From the NCBI GenBank assembly GCA_946499615.1, contig CAMMST010000078.1:1-5559 (forward strand): a stretch of DNA of 5,559 nucleotides. Direction: 5' to 3'. The DNA is from Enterococcus_E cecorum_B (GTDB taxonomy: Bacteria; Bacillota; Bacilli; Lactobacillales; Enterococcaceae). The translations under genes were made by a program, and so were the position numbers. Of this stretch, positions 1-3,746 are shown one piece after another. The first letter of the stretch is position 1. Each line of letters begins with the position of its first letter. The notes beneath the pieces are model-generated. The model was given only the letters and a program-made list of their open reading frames with translations, did not search any database and was not told the DNA's origin.

Positions 1-48
1 TACTTCCCGCACGAAACTTATAAGATAAATGTGACTTTTTTGCAGACC

Positions 49-85
49 AAAAAAAGACCCTCCCATCATCTGACAGGAGAGCCTC
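49..85 (-). terminator. Rho-independent terminator at the left edge
   Basis: Read on the minus strand, the arms at 83-75 and 64-56 form a stem of about nine pairs (several of them G-U) around a ten-base loop, followed at once by seven T residues (55-49). The other strand has no T-tract, so it should act only on minus-strand transcription. It could end the late phage transcript, end transcription from the promoter predicted at 316-345, or belong to a gene left of the window. No gene lies between it and 232. Confidence 0.6.
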
Positions 86-231
86 AATCATCTAATAATT
101 ATTTTTTCAAGTTATAGAATGCATTTTATATAGTTAGTTGATATATCAATGATTTTTCAATGCTATAAATTAATACAATATAATAGTAGGGAAATATCTA
201 ATAGTTGTCTATTGGTTATCTATCGTCACCC
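86..231. other. AT-rich non-coding stretch with imperfect direct repeats and a palindrome
   Basis: No ORF of useful length is present on either strand. The stretch is very AT-rich. It holds a perfect 12-bp palindrome TTGATATATCAA (138-149), two copies of TCAATG 11 bp apart (146-151 and 157-162), and an imperfect direct repeat starting TTTTTCAA (about 104-120 and 153-170) whose copies differ at a few positions. At 190-206 an imperfect inverted repeat, CTAATAG/CTATTGG, flanks TTGT. In temperate Gram-positive phages the attachment site often lies downstream of the endolysin, and tyrosine integrases use AT-rich repeated arm sites. That is only a possible reading here, because no integrase gene and no attachment core can be identified. 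Confidence 0.3.
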
Positions 232-251
232 ACAAAAAGCCCCCTTTTTGT
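232..251. repeat. Perfect 8-bp inverted repeat, ACAAAAAG / CTTTTTGT
   Basis: The arms at 232-239 and 244-251 are perfect complements around the loop CCCC. The stem is mostly A-T, and neither side has a separate T-tract beyond the stem, so it is at best a weak terminator. It lies 5 bp to the left of the T-tract of the predicted 256-285 terminator and may support it. Confidence 0.4.
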
Positions 252-255
252 CCCT

Positions 256-285
256 AAAAATAGCCATACTCTATCAAAGCATGGC
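256..285 (-). terminator. Predicted minus-strand terminator hairpin
   Basis: On the minus strand the arms at 285-277 (GCCATGCTT) and 271-263 (GAGTATGGC) form nine pairs, two of them G-U, around a five-base loop, followed by TATTTTTA (262-255). This is an intrinsic-terminator layout. It lies only about 25-50 bases downstream of the start predicted for the promoter at 316-345, so together they would produce a very short RNA or act as a leader attenuator. It could equally stop read-through from the endolysin side. Confidence 0.45.
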
Positions 286-315
286 AACTACAAATCTTTT
301 TTATGTTTCGTGTTT

Positions 316-345
316 ATTATAGCATAAATTTTTAAAAGATGTTAA
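316..345 (-). promoter_or_regulatory. Predicted sigma-A-type promoter, minus strand, extended -10
   Basis: The minus strand reads TTAACA (-35, at 345-340), an 18-base spacer, and TGCTATAAT, an extended -10 with a perfect TATAAT at 321-316. Transcription should start near 309 and run toward position 1. No ORF with a ribosome binding site follows within the window, and a predicted terminator lies at 285-256. The match is strong for a housekeeping promoter, but AT-rich DNA gives chance matches. Confidence 0.5.
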
Positions 346-350
346 AATAT

Positions 351-380
351 TTGTGTGAAATGAGTTCTCCTTGTTATATT
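351..380 (+). promoter_or_regulatory. Predicted promoter, plus strand, divergent from the 316-345 promoter
   Basis: TTGTGT (351-356), an 18-base spacer, and TGTTATATT (372-380), an extended -10 with TATATT matching TATAAT at five of six positions. The -35 is poor; the extended -10 carries most of the prediction. Its -35 lies only 5 bp from the -35 of the minus-strand promoter, so the two would be back to back. The start would be near 387, and a terminator hairpin follows at 409-450, giving a transcript of about 65 nt with no ORF. Confidence 0.35.
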
Positions 381-408
381 CTAGGCATAACGTTTTTGAG
401 AGACTCCG

Positions 409-450
409 AAAAGCCCTATCTCCAGCTATCATGTTAGAGAAGGGCTTTTT
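409..450 (+). terminator. Strong terminator hairpin, plus strand, possibly bidirectional
   Basis: AAAAGCCCT (409-417) pairs perfectly with AGGGCTTTT (441-449). After one bulged base (418), TCTC (419-422) pairs with GAGA (437-440), leaving a 14-base loop. On the plus strand it ends in CTTTTTGT. On the minus strand it ends in CTTTTCGG, a shorter T-run, so it may also act in that direction as a terminator of the late operon downstream of the endolysin. Confidence 0.6.
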
Positions 451-461
451 GTATACCCTAG

Positions 462-487
462 CTAAAAACTATGGCTTATATTTTTAG
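462..487. repeat. 7-bp AT-rich inverted repeat, CTAAAAA / TTTTTAG
   Basis: The arms CTAAAAA (462-468) and TTTTTAG (481-487) are perfect complements around a 12-base loop. The stem is weak because it has only one G-C pair. It lies between the strong terminator at 409-450 and the element at 499-584, so it adds to the run of inverted repeats downstream of the endolysin. No function is assigned. Confidence 0.3.
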
Positions 488-498
488 TCAACAAGAAT

Positions 499-584
499 CC
501 CTATGTATAGACAAAACGTAAATACGTGAGATAACTCAACCTGTCAAGCGTGTTTCCACCTTGAAAATTGTCCTATACATAGGG
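499..584 (-). ncRNA. Candidate structured RNA or recombination element closed by a 12-bp inverted repeat
   Basis: CCCTATGTATAG (499-510) and CTATACATAGGG (573-584) are perfect complements. After one bulged base, ACAA (511-514) and TTGT (568-571) extend the stem to 16 pairs. Inside, read on the minus strand, TCAAG-GTG and CAC-G-CTTGA (564-544) form eight pairs with one bulge around a GAAA tetraloop. Two smaller hairpins follow: TGAG/CTCA around TTAT (538-527) and ACGT/ACGT (527-516). The fold is a closed multi-helix junction of about 86 nt, in the 3' UTR of the endolysin transcript. I recognise no known RNA family. A protein-binding DNA site such as an attachment region would also fit. No T-tract follows, so it is not a standard terminator. 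Confidence 0.4.
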
Positions 585-591
585 GCTACAT

Positions 592-630
592 CTAATGTTT
601 CGTTAGTTCGATATGATTATATCACATTAG
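592..630. repeat. Nested inverted repeat abutting the endolysin stop codon
   Basis: CTAATGT (592-598) is the perfect complement of ACATTAG (624-630). Between them a second hairpin, GATAT/ATATC around GATT (610-623), directly adjoins the right arm. The pair ends one base before the endolysin stop codon on the minus strand. With no T-tract it is unlikely to be a terminator. It could protect the 3' end of the mRNA or form part of a larger structure with the 499-584 element. Confidence 0.4.
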
Positions 631-631
631 G

Positions 632-1360
632 CTAGTCAAAGCTACCCCAATAGCTTGTGCGTTTGTTTCCAACGCACTCGCCACTCGCAAGATAGCCATA
701 AGTACCATTCGCACGTGGTTGGCGCAACCACACATAGCCATCTTTGTAGCAGTATGCGTCGTAGTTAATACGTGAACCCGCACCTAATAATGCAATACTT
801 GAAGCACTTGTACTTGGCGCGGTACGCAAATAGATAGGTGTATTCGTAACAAAGTGCCATTTTTCCGAAATCCAATGAATACCAGTAGGTTGTGGCTGTG
901 GTTTTGCTTGTAGTTGTGAAGCAGGTTTAGCCCCTTTATAACGATACACATAAAATCCCATGTTATAAGGCATGGTGGACTCTGGATTAACCGTAACTCC
1001 ATTATGTGCGTAGTTACAATGGATCACATTGTTGTGGTCGACTGCAATCGCCGTATGCCCACCAGCACCAGCAGAGCGTCCCTTAATGCCAAAGATAAGC
1101 ACATCTCCACGCTGCATATTCCACGATTTGTTAAATGATACTAGGTCAAATCCATTTGCAATCAGCCATGCATGTTCTGATTCTGTGTTTACTGGGTAGC
1201 TATATTTAGTAGCTCCAGCATTAACTAACGAAATATAAACTGCACCACTGCAATCAGCTGTACCGTCTGTACCGATACGACTACCTGACATGCTGTAAGT
1301 AATGCCACGATTTTTTAGTTGGTACATATAATTAATTGCTGTTTCCATATTAATCGCCAT
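632..1360 (-). CDS. Phage endolysin: Amidase_5-like catalytic domain plus C-terminal bacterial SH3 domain
   Basis: This is the 242-aa cell wall hydrolase that releases progeny by cutting host peptidoglycan once the holin opens the membrane. Residues 1-143 resemble the phage Amidase_5 (NlpC/P60-like cysteine peptidase) family: the probable nucleophile is Cys37 in DCSG, the probable catalytic His is His102 in GAGGHT, and a third polar residue may come from the HCNY stretch at 114-117. RGD at 84-86 is also typical of the fold. A Gln/Pro-rich linker (about 144-160) leads to an SH3_5-like wall-binding domain (about 163-232) with YLRTAPS at 177-183. There is no signal peptide, as expected for a holin-dependent enzyme. 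The start at 1360 is fixed by AGGAGGT seven bases upstream, fused to the stop of the preceding gene. It is the last gene of the module. Amidase or endopeptidase specificity cannot be read from sequence. Confidence 0.93.
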   Translation of the reverse strand: MAINMETAINYMYQLKNRGITYSMSGSRIGTDGTADCSGAVYISLVNAGATKYSYPVNTESEHAWLIANGFDLVSFNKSWNMQRGDVLIFGIKGRSAGAGGHTAIAVDHNNVIHCNYAHNGVTVNPESTMPYNMGFYVYRYKGAKPASQLQAKPQPQPTGIHWISEKWHFVTNTPIYLRTAPSTSASSIALLGAGSRINYDAYCYKDGYVWLRQPRANGTYGYLASGECVGNKRTSYWGSFD

Positions 1361-1367
1361 GTTGATG

Positions 1368-1374
1368 ACCTCCT
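1368..1374 (-). promoter_or_regulatory. Endolysin ribosome binding site fused to the upstream stop codon
   Basis: AGGAGGT lies seven bases before the endolysin ATG (1360). Its AG comes from the TAG stop (1375-1373) of coiled-coil protein B, giving TAGGAGGT. Ribosomes ending protein B therefore stop exactly on the endolysin site, which suggests coupled translation. Confidence 0.85.
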
Positions 1375-1693
1375 AATCTACTAATTTTAGTGCGTTAATA
1401 GTCGCTTGTGTAGATTGCTCAACAGCCGATAAGATAAGCGTTAAAGCAACACCAGTAAACGATTCTAGTTCGTCTGGTTGATACGCAAGTAAACCTCTGA
1501 TTGTATCTGGCTGTGGTGCTGAGCCTTGTTTCCCTAAGACTTTTTCTAATTTTTTGATTTGCTCAGCCTTGCCTTTACGAATTTTATCCACGTCAGCTTG
1601 CTCTTTGTTTTCTAACTCATATAGCTTCGTGTTTAACTCAGCTAGTTTTAAATTTTGTACTTCGATTTCTTTTAATAATTGTTCTTTGTTCAT
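1373..1693 (-). CDS. Small coiled-coil protein B, paralogue of protein A, function unknown
   Basis: This protein of 106 aa belongs to no family I can name. Residues 3-55 are rich in Leu, Glu and Lys with heptad-like spacing and should form a coiled coil. A short break (KQGSAPQ, 55-61) leads to PDTIRGL (62-68), then a more hydrophobic C-terminal half (81-106) that lacks a clear membrane segment. The same layout and a PDTLKGL motif occur in the protein at 3415-3726, so the two look like diverged copies. Each follows a tail adhesion/baseplate gene, which makes a role as partner, chaperone or accessory subunit of those proteins plausible; a lysis accessory role is also possible because each precedes a lysis gene. 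The start at 1693 is set by AGGAGG eight bases upstream. Confidence 0.8.
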   Translation of the reverse strand: MNKEQLLKEIEVQNLKLAELNTKLYELENKEQADVDKIRKGKAEQIKKLEKVLGKQGSAPQPDTIRGLLAYQPDELESFTGVALTLILSAVEQSTQATINALKLVD

Positions 1694-1701
1694 ATGATTT
1701 T

Positions 1702-1707
1702 CCTCCT
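1702..1707 (-). promoter_or_regulatory. Ribosome binding site of protein B fused to the BppU-like stop codon
   Basis: AGGAGG sits eight bases before the ATG at 1693. Its first two bases belong to the TAG stop (1708-1706) of the baseplate gene, giving TAGGAGG, the same arrangement as in front of the endolysin. Confidence 0.85.
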
Positions 1708-2965
1708 ATTTTTTGACTGCGCCTAGTTTGATGATTTCTGCTTCTGTCAATGCGCCTATTTCGTATGCGATTTTCACAAAATTTCGTTGACATGCAAGTC
1801 TGAAATCTTTATTATCAGTAGGTTCACGAATTACCAACTCATCAAAATTGAATTGTGAAGAGTCGTAAATTGGATTTAGAATTTTTGTACTATTACAATA
1901 ATATATGGCATTTGATATACTATCTTCTTTAAGACTATCTATGCCTACAATACCTATCCCCAATTTAATCAAGTTGCCAGGTAAATTATAAAAATGAAAC
2001 AGCCTTTGGTCATGACTACCTGGATAGCCATAATAGTAGTTATATACTGAAATTGGAAAGTTAACCATTATACAACCGTTGTCAAATACTGCTTTCATAT
2101 TACTCATATCTGAACGGTCAATATAAAACGACATAGGTGGACGCTTTCTAACCAATGTATTTAACGCTGTTTGCAACTCGGCAATCTGCGCTTTTAAATT
2201 GGTGTCATCATAGATAGTATCTTTATCTGGCTTTTCCTCTAATGCACCGATACGTTCTTTGATATCCGTATCGTCATATACCGTGTCTTTATCTTCCTTA
2301 CGTTCCAACGCTTCTACACGTTCGGTCAACGCTGTATCGACTATCGGACGATCTTCTAACTCTGTTACTTTTTCTGATAAATTATCGACTTTTGTATCAA
2401 CACTAGAAATAGATTGTTTAATAGATGTATCATCATACACTGTATCTTTATCTTCGCGATTCTCCAACGATTCAATACGCTTGTTCATGTCGGATGCATT
2501 CTGATTGATTGCAAGCAATTCTTGGTTAACGTTAGTTTCGTTAGCGTTCAAAGTATTTTCAAATTGCTCAATTTTTGTTTTAACATCATCTACATCTGCT
2601 TTTAATTCTTCATAGGACACTTTAACTAGATACTCTGGTTCGAAATCTCCATAAGTTTGTTCGACAGTTATAATTACTCGATTGTTAGATGGAAATACAT
2701 AATCTCCCACAATGATTTCCAAAACATAGCTACCAACTGGCAATATTTTATCAAACTTAAACAATACTGTATTTTGAGTAATTGGTACGCTTTTTTGATA
2801 AATCGCTGTATTATCTTTCTTTAGAATCACTTTTGCTGCTTCTCCTAAAGGCTCCCTAAATTTAACGTATTGCTCATCCAAAAGTTCAAAGGCCAACTCC
2901 GAACCGAAGTCAGCCTGTTTGATTGTATCTCCACCACATACTTGCCTTAAATTTAAGCTATTCAT
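1706..2965 (-). CDS. BppU-like baseplate upper protein with YDDT-repeat coiled coil and unrecognised C-terminal domain
   Basis: Predicted 419-aa structural protein of the phage tail tip. Residues about 2-107 resemble the BppU N-terminal domain (PF10651): GGDTIKQADFGS near the start, a beta-rich core, and LPVGSYVLEI and YVFPSNN near the end. In lactococcal phages this domain anchors the protein to the baseplate. Residues about 112-275 form a long interrupted coiled coil with three copies of DKDT(V/I)YDDT (near 171, 224 and 246). Residues 276-419 are a separate C-terminal part, with YNYYYGYPG at 308-316, that I do not recognise; it may bind a receptor or another baseplate subunit. I chose the ATG at 2965 because AAGGA lies eight bases upstream; an in-frame ATG at 2974 would have no spacing. 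The gene overlaps the holin end by 8 nt, suggesting coupling, and sits unusually between holin and endolysin. Confidence 0.85.
   Translation of the reverse strand: MNSLNLRQVCGGDTIKQADFGSELAFELLDEQYVKFREPLGEAAKVILKKDNTAIYQKSVPITQNTVLFKFDKILPVGSYVLEIIVGDYVFPSNNRVIITVEQTYGDFEPEYLVKVSYEELKADVDDVKTKIEQFENTLNANETNVNQELLAINQNASDMNKRIESLENREDKDTVYDDTSIKQSISSVDTKVDNLSEKVTELEDRPIVDTALTERVEALERKEDKDTVYDDTDIKERIGALEEKPDKDTIYDDTNLKAQIAELQTALNTLVRKRPPMSFYIDRSDMSNMKAVFDNGCIMVNFPISVYNYYYGYPGSHDQRLFHFYNLPGNLIKLGIGIVGIDSLKEDSISNAIYYCNSTKILNPIYDSSQFNFDELVIREPTDNKDFRLACQRNFVKIAYEIGALTEAEIIKLGAVKK
2201..2455 (-). repeat. Three coding repeats of DKDT(V/I)YDDT within the BppU-like coiled coil
   Basis: The copies are encoded at 2455-2426, 2296-2267 and 2230-2201. 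Each reads (E/P)DKDT(V/I)YDDT and is followed by a short helical stretch such as IKERIGALEE. The second and third copies are 66 bases apart, the first and second 159. Such YDDT segments recur in Gram-positive phage baseplate and fibre proteins, where they break a trimeric helical bundle. The nucleotide copies differ at many third positions, so this is an old protein-level repeat rather than a fresh duplication. Confidence 0.8.
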
Positions 2966-3341
2966 GTTTATCATCCTTGTTCAATAATTTCGTGATTGGT
3001 CCTAATAAGTTGGTGTTTATCCCGGCATGTTTGAGATTTTCATTGATAGAGACTAATTCGTTATATGTTTCTAACAAATAAATACCAATGATAACCGTCG
3101 TACTCACTACATTAGGCAAGACAATGGTTAGCGGCACAATAACGATTAACACCAGTAAAATCTGTACCTTTTTCAAAATACCGTCGCCAATTTTTTTACT
3201 ATTAATATTTCGATTGATTTTCGCTTGAATTAATCCAGTGATCACATCCACCCCCATTAAAATCAAAATAAAAATCAACCATACTAAAATCTGACCATAA
3301 TCATCTGCCATTAACTGCTTAATCCAATACATCATTTGCAT
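2958..3341 (-). CDS. Phage holin, PF05105-type (toxin secretion/phage lysis holin family)
   Basis: This 127-aa membrane protein should form the pores that let the endolysin reach the wall and set the time of lysis. Three hydrophobic segments can be seen: about 17-38, 59-76 and 78-91. Family-like features are DVITG at 32-36 in the first segment, SKK at 48-50 followed by G54 and KK 57-58, and the YNELVSINENLKHAGI stretch at 93-108, close to the NE-SI-ENL-G pattern of this family. The C-terminus is charged (NKDDKHE) and probably cytoplasmic. I chose the ATG at 3341, with AAAGGTGG five bases upstream. The frame stays open back to a GTG at 3395, but that lies in a terminator-like hairpin and would add a basic extension unusual for the family. 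Its end overlaps the BppU-like start. Confidence 0.93.
   Translation of the reverse strand: MQMMYWIKQLMADDYGQILVWLIFILILMGVDVITGLIQAKINRNINSKKIGDGILKKVQILLVLIVIVPLTIVLPNVVSTTVIIGIYLLETYNELVSINENLKHAGINTNLLGPITKLLNKDDKHE
2974..2978 (-). promoter_or_regulatory. Ribosome binding site that decides the BppU-like start
   Basis: AAGGA ends eight bases before the ATG at 2965. The alternative in-frame ATG at 2974 overlaps this sequence and so cannot use it. The site lies inside the last codons of the holin gene. Confidence 0.75.
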
Positions 3342-3346
3342 ATTTA

Positions 3347-3354
3347 CCACCTTT
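3347..3354 (-). promoter_or_regulatory. Holin ribosome binding site
   Basis: AAAGGTGG ends five bases before the ATG at 3341. It is weaker than the AGGAGG sites of the downstream genes, in keeping with modest holin synthesis. Further ATGs at 3335 and 3332 (the protein begins MQMM) offer alternative starts 6 and 9 bases later, a possible dual-start arrangement that the sequence alone cannot settle. Confidence 0.6.
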
Positions 3355-3365
3355 ATCTTTCTTTT

Positions 3366-3389
3366 AAACAAAAAGTGCAGCCGCTGCAC
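3366..3389 (-). terminator. Terminator-like hairpin upstream of the holin gene
   Basis: On the minus strand GTGCAG (3389-3384), CGG and CTGCAC (3380-3375) form a perfect six-pair GC-rich stem with a three-base loop, followed directly by TTTTTGTTT (3374-3366). It lies between the stop of protein A (3415) and the holin ribosome binding site. It would end or reduce late transcription just before the lysis genes unless read-through or antitermination occurs. No good promoter fits between it and the holin start. Confidence 0.6.
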
Positions 3390-3410
3390 ACGCACTGCAC
3401 TCTACTGCAC
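3384..3410. repeat. Three phased copies of CTGCAC (GTGCAG on the minus strand)
   Basis: CTGCAC occurs at 3384-3389, 3395-3400 and 3405-3410, spaced 11 and 10 bp apart. The complementary copy at 3375-3380 forms the terminator-like hairpin with the nearest of the three. Any of the three could pair with it in RNA, and the helical spacing would also suit a DNA-binding protein. Confidence 0.65.
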
Positions 3411-3414
3411 ATAG

Positions 3415-3726
3415 CTATTTAATTAATTTAACTAAATCATTTACGACCAGTGCTAAATCCAGCACCGCTTGCTTGATAAACGCCAACTCAATATCTACAT
3501 CATTCTCGCCAATGTCATATTGCACAAGACCTTTTAGCGTGTCTGGACGCTTCATATCATCTCCGATTAACTCGTTTAACTTGGCTAATGTTTGGTCTTT
3601 ACCAATAATAATCGCTTGAATTTCATTTTCTTTTTCTGCTTTGATTTGGCTAATTTGAGCAGTTAACTCATTAATTTTCTGTTGATATTCTTGTAATTCT
3701 TGTTGTAATTCTTGTAATTTGTCCAT
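3415..3726 (-). CDS. Small coiled-coil protein A, paralogue of protein B, function unknown
   Basis: This is a 103-aa protein with no family that I recognise. Residues 1-55 are a strongly predicted coiled coil (Leu/Gln/Glu-rich, beginning MDKLQELQQELQ). PDTLKGL at 61-67 matches PDTIRGL in protein B, and the C-terminal part (78-103) is a probable amphipathic helix interrupted by Asp residues, so not a membrane span. It follows the tail fibre gene by 20 bases and ends before a terminator-like hairpin, which groups it with the tail fibre rather than the lysis genes. A role as accessory subunit or chaperone of the fibre is an inference from position. The start at 3726 is set by AAAGGAG eight bases upstream; an upstream in-frame ATG at 3777 lies within the tail fibre gene and would lack this site. 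Confidence 0.8.
   Translation of the reverse strand: MDKLQELQQELQEYQQKINELTAQISQIKAEKENEIQAIIIGKDQTLAKLNELIGDDMKRPDTLKGLVQYDIGENDVDIELAFIKQAVLDLALVVNDLVKLIK
3688..3717 (-). repeat. Short tandem repeat coding ELQ/EYQ units in protein A
   Basis: On the plus strand TTCTTGTAA, TTCTTGTTGTAA and TTCTTGTAA stand in tandem. They encode the Glu-Leu/Tyr-Gln pattern of the protein A coiled coil. Units are multiples of three bases, so copy-number change by slippage would keep the frame. Confidence 0.6.
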
Positions 3727-3734
3727 GTTGTTTG

Positions 3735-3741
3735 CTCCTTT
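3735..3741 (-). promoter_or_regulatory. Ribosome binding site of protein A
   Basis: AAAGGAG ends eight bases before the ATG at 3726 and rules against the longer frame that begins at 3777 within the tail fibre gene. Confidence 0.8.
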
Positions 3742-3746
3742 ATAAA

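Noticed and set aside
254..301. Tiny minus-strand reading frame beginning ATGGCTATT downstream of the 316-345 promoter
   Set aside because: It would encode only 13 residues, its ATG sits in the hairpin stem, and no Shine-Dalgarno sequence precedes it.
387..452. CRISPR repeat or tracrRNA-like RNA, suggested by GTTTTTGAGAG near 391 and by GGCTAGTC near 630
   Set aside because: There is no repeat array, no cas gene and no anti-repeat pairing. The GGCTAGTC match straddles the end of the endolysin gene and is too short to mean anything.
519..547. Minus-strand promoter TTGACA-17-TATTTA inside the 499-584 element
   Set aside because: The -35 is perfect, but the -10 matches TATAAT at only three of six positions and the boxes lie within the predicted hairpins. 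Probably chance, though not excluded.
600..631. tRNA 3' end (GTTCGA) as an integration target
   Set aside because: No T-arm or acceptor stem can be formed around it, and the bases are explained by the nested inverted repeat at 592-630.
784..1002. Minus-strand ORF of 72 codons in another frame of the endolysin gene
   Set aside because: It lies wholly inside the endolysin coding sequence, which has clear domain matches, and its own translation shows no recognisable pattern.
2259..2605. Two plus-strand ORFs (81 and 63 codons) opposite the BppU-like gene
   Set aside because: They are antisense to the coiled-coil region; the Ser-rich translation of the first is a shadow of the coding repeats, and neither has a ribosome binding site context.
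3342..3395. Upstream extension of the holin to a GTG at 3395
   Set aside because: The extra 18 codons run through the terminator-like hairpin and the AAAGGTGG site, are basic and unlike the family N-terminus, and have no ribosome binding site. The ATG at 3341 does.
3415..3726. Protein A as a XhlA-like or antiholin membrane protein
   Set aside because: Its C-terminal hydrophobic part is broken by several Asp residues and does not give a convincing membrane span.
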